From Micavibrio sp. (lineage in GTDB: Bacteria; Pseudomonadota; Alphaproteobacteria; Micavibrionales; Micavibrionaceae): a stretch of 64,000 bases of DNA. Location of the stretch: the NCBI GenBank assembly GCA_030824965.1, contig JAPJQV010000003.1, positions 1 to 64,000 of the forward strand, given 5' to 3'. A model generated the notes under the pieces. That model saw nothing but the letters and a program-made list of their open reading frames with translations. It was not told the DNA's origin and searched no databases. Of this stretch, positions 52,854-61,048 are shown in pieces; within the stretch, counting starts at the first letter, position 1; every line of letters begins with the position of its first letter. The position numbers were made by a program, and so were the translations under genes.

Positions 52854-53585
52854 ATGCCAAATACCTCGGGTAATGTCTTATTTCTGATTTTAATCGCAGT
52901 CGTACTTTTTGCGGCACTTTCTTATGCTGTCACACAATCTACGCGTGGAGGTGGTCAAAATATCAGCGACGAACAAGTTCGACTCGGCGCATCCGCAATT
53001 ACCCAATATGTTTCTTTGTTAAGAACCGAAGTACAAAGATTGAGGGTTAGCAATGATTGCGATTTAAGCAATCTTGATTGGCGCAACACAGAGAATATGC
53101 GCTACAACAATACAACCGTCTCCAATATTTCCATTGCGGCTCCTGTACCGAAAACCGGATGTGCGGTTTTTTCATCATACGGAGGCCCGGTTCCGGCGCA
53201 GCTATTCAACAAATATGGTGATGCAGTCTATAAGAATCATTTCTCATCTTCAGGCGTTAATGCTTGGTTCCCGGCCCATTATGATATCCGCTGGATGAAC
53301 AGGCAAAACGAATTAAGTCCAAAAAACGAAATTGCGATCATATTTAGCGGTGTCGATCTCTCTATTTGCCGTTATTTACTGGATCCCCAGACCAAGCCGC
53401 CCATCCCTACCGAGGCTTTTTCAATGCTCGCTATAGGTAATGCAGCCGAACCTGCCGCGGCAACCGGGGCTGCGAACATTATCGATGACCCTGTTAATCT
53501 GGCCGGGGATTATTTTGCCAACCTAACAACATATTCAGGCTCAGCCCCTTATTGCCAGTTAGGCGCGATAATCATTCCGCAATAA
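52854..53585 (+). CDS. Pilin-like protein with short hydrophobic N-terminus
   Basis: The 243-residue protein begins MPNTSGNVLFLILIAVVLF, then AALSYAVTQSTRGGG. This gives a short polar head, one hydrophobic helix and a helical stalk (residues 40-65), followed by a globular part with four or more Cys. The architecture resembles type IV pilin or pseudopilin-like proteins, but the canonical G/E prepilin cleavage motif is not clear, since GN replaces G-F-x3-E. The globular domain matches no family I know. No pilus assembly genes are nearby. Confidence 0.7.
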   Translation: MPNTSGNVLFLILIAVVLFAALSYAVTQSTRGGGQNISDEQVRLGASAITQYVSLLRTEVQRLRVSNDCDLSNLDWRNTENMRYNNTTVSNISIAAPVPKTGCAVFSSYGGPVPAQLFNKYGDAVYKNHFSSSGVNAWFPAHYDIRWMNRQNELSPKNEIAIIFSGVDLSICRYLLDPQTKPPIPTEAFSMLAIGNAAEPAAATGAANIIDDPVNLAGDYFANLTTYSGSAPYCQLGAIIIPQ

Positions 53586-53647
53586 CTATAACTTCGGATA
53601 ATTGCCGGACCCTATAGTGTTGAGCATGGCTGTTTAAGAAAATAAAA

Positions 53648-53737
53648 TGGCGGAGCGAGAGGGATTCGAACCCTCGATACGTTTGACCGTATACACGATT
53701 TCCAATCGTGCGCCTTCAACCGCTCGGCCACCGCTCC
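53648..53737 (-). tRNA. tRNA-Ser (anticodon GGA)
   Basis: The minus-strand sequence folds as a class II tRNA. The acceptor arm GGAGCGG pairs with the 3' strand before the discriminator G and an encoded CCA. The anticodon arm has loop TTGGAAA (anticodon GGA, plus positions 53701-53703), and there is a long variable arm and a GGTTCGAATCC T-arm. It reads UCC and UCU codons. A 13-nt piece of its 5' end is repeated at 53792-53804. Confidence 0.95.
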
Positions 53738-53791
53738 GTATCCGTCGCTTTGGCCTTCCGCGTCTTTGAAGCTATTCGCTTCGCTCACGGG

Positions 53792-53804
53792 CGGCCACCG
53801 CTCC
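53792..53804. repeat. 13-nt repeat of the tRNA-Ser 5' end
   Basis: CGGCCACCGCTCC occurs both at 53725-53737, inside the tRNA gene, and at 53792-53804, 67 bp away. It follows a GAAGC/GCTTC hairpin. The 53738-53910 stretch also contains an 8-bp hairpin (CCCGAAAC/GTTTCGGG, 53822-53851) and no gene. Confidence 0.6.
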
Positions 53805-53910
53805 TTAAAATCGGAGTGAAACCCGAAACTGTTGCGGTTGAGCGTTTCGGGCTAAAATCTGGGTCAGACCCTACCTAGCTTGGAAAGAATTTTCAAGCTA
53901 TGATGTCAAA

Positions 53911-54240
53911 ATGTTTATGCCCCGTCTTAAAAAGCCGAAATTATGCCTTTTATGGGCTTTGCCGCTGATTGCGGCACTAGGGATCGATATCTTTATCTGG
54001 ACTAATGGCGGCGTCGGCTTTCATTTTGCGGAAATCGGCTATCTGATACAGCATTATACGCCCTCTCATGACGTCATCGCAGCCGCGATTGATCATCCGG
54101 CATGGCGGCAATTTTTGACGCATTTATTCCATACCAAGGCTGCTTTAGTCGGCCTGATGATCGCCTTGCCGCCGATTTTATGGATCAACCGCCCCCGGCG
54201 TATGGAAGAGAAGCCATCTTTTCCACGGTTTCGTCGATAA
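53911..54240 (+). CDS. Hypothetical small membrane protein
   Basis: The 109-residue product has two hydrophobic segments (about residues 11-30 and 77-95) with a polar middle rich in His, and a basic C-terminus. I do not recognise the family. Its last 56 nt overlap the convergent hydrolase gene, so the 3' end should be treated with some caution. Confidence 0.6.
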   Translation: MFMPRLKKPKLCLLWALPLIAALGIDIFIWTNGGVGFHFAEIGYLIQHYTPSHDVIAAAIDHPAWRQFLTHLFHTKAALVGLMIALPPILWINRPRRMEEKPSFPRFRR

Positions 54241-54931
54241 GACGCAGATCCTCTTCACGCGATAATCGATGGTCTCCATCTTCGACATAGATAATTTCGA
54301 CCTTCGCCTGTGGTAATGCTGCTTTAATCTCTTCCGCCCGGCGCCATGGCACATCCGAATCAAGTTTACCCTGAATAAGCGTGACCGGGATTGCCAGATC
54401 CGGCTTTTTATCTAAAAGACATTGCGCCTCGCCATCATCCAGTAAATTCTTGGTTATAATCAGATCGTCACCATATTCGGACGGTACGGCGAAAAATCCT
54501 TGCTGCTTGATGTCGGATTTTTGTTGCTCCGACATACGCCGTTTGATATCCCGCGTAAAATCAGGTGCCGCGGCAATACCTATCATGCCCATAACGCGAT
54601 CTCTACGCGATAACGCGATATGAAGCGCGATCCATCCCCCCATGGAAGAACCGATAACGATCAGCGGTCCTTTCGTCGCGTGATCGATGACCGAGAGCGC
54701 ATCTTGCGTCCATTGGCCGATAGAACCCTCTTCAAATTTCCCGCTGGACTGGCCATGACCTGAATAATCGAGAAGGAGACAGCTTTGCGAACGCTTTTTA
54801 CATTGCTCGGATAAATATCGCGCTTTTAAACCCTGCATATCCGACCGAAAGCCCGGTAAAAAAACGAGCGTCGGAAAATCCGTCTCGCCTTGCGTATAGG
54901 TAAAAGCTATTTTTTCAAGTCTTTGTATCAT
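54185..54931 (-). CDS. Alpha/beta hydrolase (ABHD10/YqiA-like)
   Basis: The 248-residue soluble protein has the oxyanion region FLPGFRSDMQGLKA, the elbow GSSMGGW with nucleophile Ser, an Asp in GKLDSDVPW, and His in EDGDHRLS. The order and the GSSMGGWIAL elbow resemble the ABHD10-type esterase/thioesterase group, found in alphaproteobacteria and mitochondria. The substrate is unknown. It overlaps the convergent membrane-protein gene. Confidence 0.9.
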   Translation of the reverse strand: MIQRLEKIAFTYTQGETDFPTLVFLPGFRSDMQGLKARYLSEQCKKRSQSCLLLDYSGHGQSSGKFEEGSIGQWTQDALSVIDHATKGPLIVIGSSMGGWIALHIALSRRDRVMGMIGIAAAPDFTRDIKRRMSEQQKSDIKQQGFFAVPSEYGDDLIITKNLLDDGEAQCLLDKKPDLAIPVTLIQGKLDSDVPWRRAEEIKAALPQAKVEIIYVEDGDHRLSREEDLRLIDETVEKMASLPYAGGG

Positions 54932-54980
54932 TGGCTGAGTGTGCTAAATCGGTTTGTAAATAGCAAGCGAGACTATCTTT

Positions 54981-56120
54981 ATGAGCAAGACACATCCGGT
55001 CGTACTTCAGGTGATCCCCCATCTTGGGGCGGGGGGCGCCGAACAAGGTTGTATTGATGTTGCGGCTGAACTGGTTCGTGCCGGAGCCACCTCTATTGTT
55101 GTGTCTAACGGCGGTCACCGCGTGCCTGAACTGACCCGTGGCGGCTCGCTGCATATCGAAATGCCTGTCCATTCAAAAAACCCGTTTGTGATGTGGTGCA
55201 ACGCCCATCGCCTGCGTAAACTGATCCGTGAGCATAAGGTCGATATTGTTCACGCCCGAAGCCGCGCCCCTGCCTGGAGTGCAATGGAAGCTTGCAAGGA
55301 TACAAAAGCGCATTACATGACGACATGTCATGCGCCCTATAATATCCATGATAAAAAGCTGAAACGTTTTTATAATTCTTCTATCTCCCGGGGCGAAAGA
55401 GTAATCGCTATTTCTGAATATGTGGCCGATTACCTGCGTCATAATTACGGATTGGACGATGATAAAATTCGCCTGATTCATCGCGGTATCGCGCCGGAAA
55501 AATTTCATCCGTCGCTGGTAACGGCAGAGCGCATGATTAAGCTGTCGAAGAACTGGCGCATTCCCGACGGTGCAACGGTTATTCTTTTACCCGGTCGCCT
55601 AACAAGATGGAAAGGCCACACGCTGTTGATCGATGCGATGGCCAAACTGGACCGAAAGGATTTATTTTGCGTTTTCGTCGGCGCCGATCAGGGTCGTAGC
55701 GAATACCACGCCGAGCTGGAAAAACTGATCGCCGATAAAGTCCTTGGCGAGCAAATTCGTATTATGGGACATTGCGATGACATGTCTGCCGCTTATATGA
55801 TTTCCACTATTATCGTATCAGCCTCGCTTGAGCCGGAAGGTTTTGGGCGCGTGGCCGTCGAAGGACAGGCAATGGGCCGGATCGTAATCGCAACCGACCA
55901 TGGCGGATCTAAGGAAACGATCATACCGGATGAAACGGGTTTTCTCGTGCCCGTTAACGATGCCGACGCTCTGGCAGAAAAAATTAAATATGCGCTCGCC
56001 ATGCCGGAAGAGGAAAAGTTCCGCATGGCTGAACAGGCTATGCAGCATGTTCATGAAAATTTCACCCGCAATATCATGGTCGATAAGACGCTCAATGTTT
56101 ATGCCGAGCTGATTTCATGA
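54981..56120 (+). CDS. Glycosyltransferase family 4
   Basis: The 379-residue GT-B enzyme has QVIPHLGAGGAEQGCIDVA at the acceptor-binding N-terminus. In the donor domain it has LLPGRLTRWKGH and the GT4 signature EPEGFGRVAVEGQAMG (E-x7-E). It probably transfers a sugar during envelope polysaccharide or lipopolysaccharide synthesis at the inner membrane. It overlaps the GT9 gene by 4 nt, and the pair likely acts in one pathway. Confidence 0.92.
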   Translation: MSKTHPVVLQVIPHLGAGGAEQGCIDVAAELVRAGATSIVVSNGGHRVPELTRGGSLHIEMPVHSKNPFVMWCNAHRLRKLIREHKVDIVHARSRAPAWSAMEACKDTKAHYMTTCHAPYNIHDKKLKRFYNSSISRGERVIAISEYVADYLRHNYGLDDDKIRLIHRGIAPEKFHPSLVTAERMIKLSKNWRIPDGATVILLPGRLTRWKGHTLLIDAMAKLDRKDLFCVFVGADQGRSEYHAELEKLIADKVLGEQIRIMGHCDDMSAAYMISTIIVSASLEPEGFGRVAVEGQAMGRIVIATDHGGSKETIIPDETGFLVPVNDADALAEKIKYALAMPEEEKFRMAEQAMQHVHENFTRNIMVDKTLNVYAELIS

Positions 56121-57052
56121 CAGACAAAAAGCGCATTCTGGTGATTAAACTTGGTGCGCTTGGGGATTTTATGTATGCGCTTGGCCCGATGCGCGCCATT
56201 CGCGAACATCACAAAGGCGATCGCATCACACTTTTGACACAAAAACCTTATATGGATCTGGCACGGCAGACTGGTTTTTTCGATGATATAATTCTGGACA
56301 CCAAGCCTAAATACAATCCGGCCAGATGGCTGTCGCTTCGTAAAAGACTAAATGACGGGAATTTTTCCCGAGTATACGACTTGCAGAATAACGACCGAAC
56401 TGAATTATATTTCAAACTCTTTTCGCCGACGCCTGAATGGTCCGGCATAGCGAAAGGAGCCTCTCACCGCAATACGGATCCGGACCGCCGAAAATTCCAC
56501 GCCTTTTTTGGCCACCGTAAGACACTGGAACTCGCCGGTATTACCAATGTTGGTCTTGACCCGCTTGACTGGATGATATCGGATATCTCTCGCTTTAATT
56601 TAAAAAATCCTTACGCTCTGCTGGTACCGGGCAGCGCCCCCTCTCGTCCAAATAAAAGATGGCCCGCCGAAAATTACCGTGCCTTGGCGGAAAAGCTGAT
56701 TGCGCTTGGTATTCATCCAGTCATTCTGGGATCGGGATCAGAGAGTGAGATCGCAAGAAAAATATCCAGCGAATTAGATGCAACCAATATTGCGGGTTTG
56801 ACGGATCTAAAAGACATTCCCGCTTTGGCACGTGGCGCTTTCATAGCTGTAGGGAATGATACGGGACCGATGCATATAATTTCGATGACAGGCTGTCCGT
56901 CAATTATGTTTTTCCGTAGTGATGAGAGTACGGTTCAAAAACACGGCTCTCCACATCAGAATACGAAATCTTTTGAAGCTGATGATTTAGCAGACATAAA
57001 GGTTGATGATGTTTTTGGACAAATGCAGAAAATCAAATCTAGTTCTGATTAA
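56117..57052 (+). CDS. Glycosyltransferase family 9 (heptosyltransferase-like)
   Basis: The 311-residue protein has the ADP-heptose:LPS heptosyltransferase family pattern: ILVIKLGALGDFMYALGPMRAI at the start (cited to locate it only), LLVPGSAPSRPNKRWP with the nucleotide-sugar Lys, and AVGNDTGPMHI near the C-terminus. It should act on the lipopolysaccharide core. The stop overlaps that of the convergent ArsR-type gene in TTAA. Confidence 0.93.
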   Translation: MTDKKRILVIKLGALGDFMYALGPMRAIREHHKGDRITLLTQKPYMDLARQTGFFDDIILDTKPKYNPARWLSLRKRLNDGNFSRVYDLQNNDRTELYFKLFSPTPEWSGIAKGASHRNTDPDRRKFHAFFGHRKTLELAGITNVGLDPLDWMISDISRFNLKNPYALLVPGSAPSRPNKRWPAENYRALAEKLIALGIHPVILGSGSESEIARKISSELDATNIAGLTDLKDIPALARGAFIAVGNDTGPMHIISMTGCPSIMFFRSDESTVQKHGSPHQNTKSFEADDLADIKVDDVFGQMQKIKSSSD

Positions 57053-57363
57053 ATACTAGCCGCTTCTTCACAAGGCGCATAAATACCATATAACGTTTGA
57101 AGCATGGCTTTTACAGTTGTGTCTTCTAGCGAGTAATAGATTGTCTGGGCATCACGTCGTGTAATGACCAGCCCGTCCCGACGAAGACGCGCTAAATGCT
57201 GCGATAAAGCAGATTGGCTGAGATTGACGATTTCTTCCAACTCTCCAACGCACTTTTCATTTTTATAAAGCGCGCAAAGAATCAAAAGTCTTTTGTCATT
57301 GGAAAGCGCCTTTAAAAGATTGGCGGCTCTCTCAGCATTTTTTTCTAGTTCCCCGATATCCAT
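57049..57363 (-). CDS. ArsR-family regulator, BigR/SqrR-like
   Basis: The 104-residue winged-helix repressor has the recognition segment LSQSALSQHLARLRRDGLV. Cysteines are at residues 30, 38 (NEKCVGELE) and 98 (YAPCEEA). The 38/98 pair corresponds to the redox-active cysteines of the BigR and SqrR persulfide sensors, and ALSNDKRLLILCAL is also shared with that group. No sulfide-oxidation gene is adjacent, so the targets are elsewhere or the gene itself. The upstream 120 bp is very AT-rich. Confidence 0.9.
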   Translation of the reverse strand: MDIGELEKNAERAANLLKALSNDKRLLILCALYKNEKCVGELEEIVNLSQSALSQHLARLRRDGLVITRRDAQTIYYSLEDTTVKAMLQTLYGIYAPCEEAASI

Positions 57364-57483
57364 TTTTATTCCTATGGAAGCCGACGCAATTACTCAGAAA
57401 TTACATTTATTATATCAGGAAACAATATTTAATATTATTATTTTCTTATATAAAACGACCAATTATTTCAATTTTAACTTTTA

Positions 57484-58260
57484 TTAAAAATTTTGCAATG
57501 AAGATTTTTCTGGCGCGTGCGAAAGGATTTCAATCCTCAGGCGAACGGGCAAAATGCCGATTACTTTAGAAACTATTGATATGTACCAAGGGAAAGAAAT
57601 TACAGCTTTGTTTTTCTGCAAAGCCTTATCTATTTTAAACGCTGCTTTAGAAGATTCCATCAGGCCGGGCATTGGAAAAGGATTAATATCGGTCATAGAG
57701 GTCCGGATAAAACCAGGACAAACCACGGAGATTTTTACTCCATCCTTTTTAAATCGGCCCCTTAGCGCTTCGCCATAAAACCTTACAGCGGCCTTGGAAG
57801 CACTATAGGCGGGCGCCCCCGGCCATCCGGCATAACTTGATAAAGAGCTGATAATAGCGATCTGTCCAGCCTTGCGTGAAACCATTCTTGGTAAAACAGG
57901 GCCTATGGAATTTAGAACGCCCATGACGTTAACATTGAAAATGTGATGGGATTGCGCAGAAAATTCCTCCGGGCTCAAACCGGATGTACCGCCTGATATG
58001 CCGGCATTCGCGATAACGAGATCGAGAGGAAATCTTTTATCGGTTCCGCTTATCCATTGGTGCATCAGCGCTTGCGCTTCTACAGACACGATCTGGGTAT
58101 GAACTTCCGCACCTGACGCCCTGCATTTCTCACTAATGTCTTCCAGGCGCGCCTCATGTCGTCCGCCGAGAAAAAGCCTGTGTCCTTGCCTGGCATAATG
58201 CAGCGAAAGTGCCGCGCCCAGCCCGTTCGACGCACCTGTGATTAAAATATTCTTTTTCAT
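57484..58260 (-). CDS. SDR-family NAD(P)-dependent oxidoreductase
   Basis: The 258-residue classical short-chain dehydrogenase has cofactor motif TGASNGLGAA, NAG in VIANAGISGG, catalytic Ser in ISSLSS and the catalytic pair YSASK, then PGFIRTSM. Arg in GGRHEARL after the second strand suggests NADPH use. A hydrophobic C-terminal stretch (FPWYISIVSKVIGILPV) may attach it to membranes, as in lipid-modifying SDRs. The start overlaps the rsmA stop by 4 nt. The substrate is unknown. Confidence 0.92.
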   Translation of the reverse strand: MKKNILITGASNGLGAALSLHYARQGHRLFLGGRHEARLEDISEKCRASGAEVHTQIVSVEAQALMHQWISGTDKRFPLDLVIANAGISGGTSGLSPEEFSAQSHHIFNVNVMGVLNSIGPVLPRMVSRKAGQIAIISSLSSYAGWPGAPAYSASKAAVRFYGEALRGRFKKDGVKISVVCPGFIRTSMTDINPFPMPGLMESSKAAFKIDKALQKNKAVISFPWYISIVSKVIGILPVRLRIEILSHAPEKSSLQNF

Positions 58261-59108
58261 GTAGCTCGGTTTTCAACCGCTTTTGAAAGACGAATATAGT
58301 CATCGACACTTAAATTTTCCGTTCTCAATGTCGGATCGATCCCAAGCATTTCAATTTCAGCTAGATAAGGTTTCAAACTCGTGCGGATCATTTTTCGCCT
58401 TTGTTGAAAACCCAGACTTAAAATTTTCTCCATTGTTTCAAAAGCAGGCGCATCTTCTGGCAACGTTTTCGGACGAAAAACCATGATGCTGGACATGATC
58501 TTGGGCGGTGGCGAGAACGCTTCTGGTGGAAGATCGAATGCTTTTCCGATCGTACACAACCACTGCGTCATAACCGATAGACGGCCATATTCTTTTGTAT
58601 GCGGTTTAGCGATCAACCGGTCGGCCACTTCTTTCTGAAACATCAGGGCCATGAAATTGTAATTCTTCGGATCCTGCCGCAATTCGCGCAACCATTTTAG
58701 CAATAAAACCGTACTGATGTTGTAAGGCAGATTAGCGACGATCGCGCGAGGATTGCCAGCCATCACCAGAAGATCCGCATGCAAAGCATCGGCCTTAATA
58801 ACTTCAAGCCTATCCTCTGACGCGTTTACGATATCCTGCAAAGCTGCAACAGCCCTGTCGTCGAATTCTATCGCAATGACTTTTTTTGCTTCCGTCTGGA
58901 GCAGCGAGCGTGTCAGCCCACCGGGGCCGGGGCCGATTTCAAAAACGGTGACATCTTTGAGTGACCCTCCCATATTTTCCGCAGACCTTGCGATCTTATC
59001 GGTTATATTTAAATCGAGAAGAAAATTTTGCCCGAGTGATTTCTCCGCTCTCAAATTATGATCGCGGATAACATCACGTAAAGGCGGCAGGGAATTTAGA
59101 TCAGACAC
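58257..59108 (-). CDS. rsmA: 16S rRNA adenine-N6,N6-dimethyltransferase
   Basis: RsmA/KsgA dimethylates two adjacent adenines in helix 45 of 16S rRNA. Motifs are KSLGQNFLLD, FEIGPGPGGLTRSLL (SAM), catalytic NLPYNIST and FSPPPKIMSSIM. The start is placed at GTG 59108, because SDLNSLPPLRDVI then aligns with alphaproteobacterial RsmA N-termini; a TTG at 59117 is the alternative. It overlaps surA by 8 nt. The gene pdxA, which often sits between surA and rsmA, is absent. Confidence 0.95.
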   Translation of the reverse strand: MSDLNSLPPLRDVIRDHNLRAEKSLGQNFLLDLNITDKIARSAENMGGSLKDVTVFEIGPGPGGLTRSLLQTEAKKVIAIEFDDRAVAALQDIVNASEDRLEVIKADALHADLLVMAGNPRAIVANLPYNISTVLLLKWLRELRQDPKNYNFMALMFQKEVADRLIAKPHTKEYGRLSVMTQWLCTIGKAFDLPPEAFSPPPKIMSSIMVFRPKTLPEDAPAFETMEKILSLGFQQRRKMIRTSLKPYLAEIEMLGIDPTLRTENLSVDDYIRLSKAVENRAT

Positions 59109-60033
59109 GGGTTTCAATGAACGCCGATGAGCGAAGATCGAGCATATAGCGTCTCGCTGCCCGCTCCATGCGCTGCAGGCCTGTGCGTTGAAGAATTTCT
59201 TCGCGCTTGGGCAATAACTCTTCTGTCGTCTGCCGCTTTTCTTTGATGTTTAAAACATAATAAGCGTTCTGGCTTTTTATAGGATCACTGATCTGGCCTG
59301 GCTCCAGCGCATCGAGAATGGAATCAACCTCGGAAGGTAACTGGCCTTTTTCAATCCATCCCATGTCCCCGCCATTCTTTGCGCCCGGAGCCTGAGAAAA
59401 TTGCTGCGCCGCCTTACCGAAAGCTTCCGGTTGCTGGCGCAATTGGGCAACGAGCTTGGTCGCAAAATTTACTATGTCTTTTTCTTTTCTTGCGTCGTTG
59501 ATCGGCAAATAAATCTGCGCGGCACGGTATTGCGTCTGACCGATCTTGGATTTCAGCTTCTCGAGTTCAGCATCGATATCGCTGTCCGTCACCTCAACCT
59601 TCGGGCGGATTTTTGCCGCTACGACCTTGCCCCATGCAATCTGCGCTTCGATCTGGTCGTTCATGGTTGAAATACGAATACCGCTTTTATCGATCATCTG
59701 ACGGAATTGTTCGGCAGGTATATTGTTGTTCTTCGCAATTTCCTCGAAACCGCCATCGATCTCGGCTTTAGATACCTTGATCTTAAGCGCTCTCGCTTCC
59801 TGCATTTTCAACTCTTCGTCGATCAGCATGTCGATGATCTGCGGGCGCAATTTATCCATCATATCGGGATTATTTGCGATCCCCGTGGACGCGGCGATCA
59901 TTTTCATTCTTTCCTCGACATCGGAATTGGTAATCGCGTCAGAATTGACGACAACAGCGATACCTTCATTTCCGGCGGCCTGAGCCGCGGTCGCAATAGC
60001 CAATAGAGAAAATAATACGGCAATGAATTTCAT
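59101..60033 (-). CDS. surA: Periplasmic peptidyl-prolyl isomerase/chaperone, SurA-like
   Basis: SurA escorts outer-membrane proteins through the periplasm. The 310-residue protein has a signal peptide cleaved after AQAA, a SurA N-terminal chaperone domain (IAVVVNSDAITNSDVEERM, then IDMLIDEELKMQEA) and one parvulin domain (YRAAQIYLPI through MGWIEKGQLP to YYVLNIKEKR). It lacks the second parvulin domain of E. coli SurA, as is common in alphaproteobacteria. Confidence 0.92.
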   Translation of the reverse strand: MKFIAVLFSLLAIATAAQAAGNEGIAVVVNSDAITNSDVEERMKMIAASTGIANNPDMMDKLRPQIIDMLIDEELKMQEARALKIKVSKAEIDGGFEEIAKNNNIPAEQFRQMIDKSGIRISTMNDQIEAQIAWGKVVAAKIRPKVEVTDSDIDAELEKLKSKIGQTQYRAAQIYLPINDARKEKDIVNFATKLVAQLRQQPEAFGKAAQQFSQAPGAKNGGDMGWIEKGQLPSEVDSILDALEPGQISDPIKSQNAYYVLNIKEKRQTTEELLPKREEILQRTGLQRMERAARRYMLDLRSSAFIETRV

Positions 60034-60036
60034 GGG

Positions 60037-60987
60037 TCAGGCTCTTTTCTTTTCGGCAAATCTGCCGCCGGAGCGATAGCGGCCCAGATAAACCGGCAAT
60101 ATCGCATCTAATGCGGTTGGTGATATATCGAGATCGGTCAAGGTCTTGGCATCAGCGGATATGATATTATCGGTTTTGAGGCTCGTAATCTGGTCCCCGG
60201 TCAAAGGCGGATTTGGCAGGATCGAAAGAAAGGCCGCTTTTATACGCGCGATGCTTTCAGGCAGATTGACCAATATTCTTTTACGCCCGGTTTGTACAAA
60301 TATTTTCTGATAAATGTCTTTAAAACTCAATACTTCCGGACCTCCCAGTTCGAATACCTGTCCTGCGGTACCATCCATCACGACTGTTTTTACAATCGCG
60401 TCGGCGACATCTCCAACATAAACGGGTTGGAATTTGGTATTCCCCCCAGCGATCAGCGGCAATACGGGTGATATCAACGACAAGCTGGCAAATTTATTGA
60501 AAAAATTATCTTCCGGGCCGAAGATGACGCTCGGGCGGATAATGGTAGCCGCCGGAAAATGCGAACGCACTTGCTTCTCACCTTCACGCTTTGTTTCAGC
60601 ATATCTGGATTTGGATTCATCGATACCGAGAGCAGAAATATGAACCAGTCTTGACACTTTATACATCGCGCAGGCTTGGGCGATCATCGCTGCATCGTCG
60701 ACATGAACAGTTTTAAATTTTGACTTACCTTTTTCGAATAAAATACCAAGGCAATTGATGACGACGTCGGAACCCGACACAGCCTGATGAATCGAGGCCT
60801 CTGAATAATCACAGGATACGGGTACGATCTGGCCGACCGAGCCATATTGACGAAGGAAATAACCTGATGACGGCGAACGTGTCACGACTTTGATCGTAGC
60901 GCCGTGCTTCGCCAGGCGTGATACAATGTAGCGCCCGACAAATCCGGTTGCGCCGAATACGGTAATAATCTTGTTTTGCAGGTTCAT
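60037..60987 (-). CDS. NDUFA9-like NAD(P)-binding protein
   Basis: The 316-residue atypical SDR has the nucleotide motif FGATGFVGRYIVSRLAKHG, VVINCLGILFE, HISALGIDESK and the RPSVIFGPEDNFFNKFA block characteristic of complex I NDUFA9-family proteins. In mitochondria the relative is an accessory subunit of NADH dehydrogenase; in bacteria the role is unclear. The gene lies 3 bp upstream of surA on the same strand. Confidence 0.9.
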   Translation of the reverse strand: MNLQNKIITVFGATGFVGRYIVSRLAKHGATIKVVTRSPSSGYFLRQYGSVGQIVPVSCDYSEASIHQAVSGSDVVINCLGILFEKGKSKFKTVHVDDAAMIAQACAMYKVSRLVHISALGIDESKSRYAETKREGEKQVRSHFPAATIIRPSVIFGPEDNFFNKFASLSLISPVLPLIAGGNTKFQPVYVGDVADAIVKTVVMDGTAGQVFELGGPEVLSFKDIYQKIFVQTGRKRILVNLPESIARIKAAFLSILPNPPLTGDQITSLKTDNIISADAKTLTDLDISPTALDAILPVYLGRYRSGGRFAEKKRA

Positions 60988-61048
60988 AAAATAGGCTCCA
61001 AATCAGAAGGTGACTATACTGGCTTGGCAGGAATTAAAAAAGCGTCTT

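Noticed and set aside
53822..53851. 8-bp hairpin CCCGAAAC/GTTTCGGG as a terminator
   Set aside because: There is a long 14-nt loop and no T-tract on either strand, and it lies upstream of the tRNA rather than downstream.
59101..60033. Missing pdxA between surA and rsmA as a sign of rearrangement
   Set aside because: surA and rsmA overlap cleanly with no remnant, and gene order around surA varies among alphaproteobacteria.
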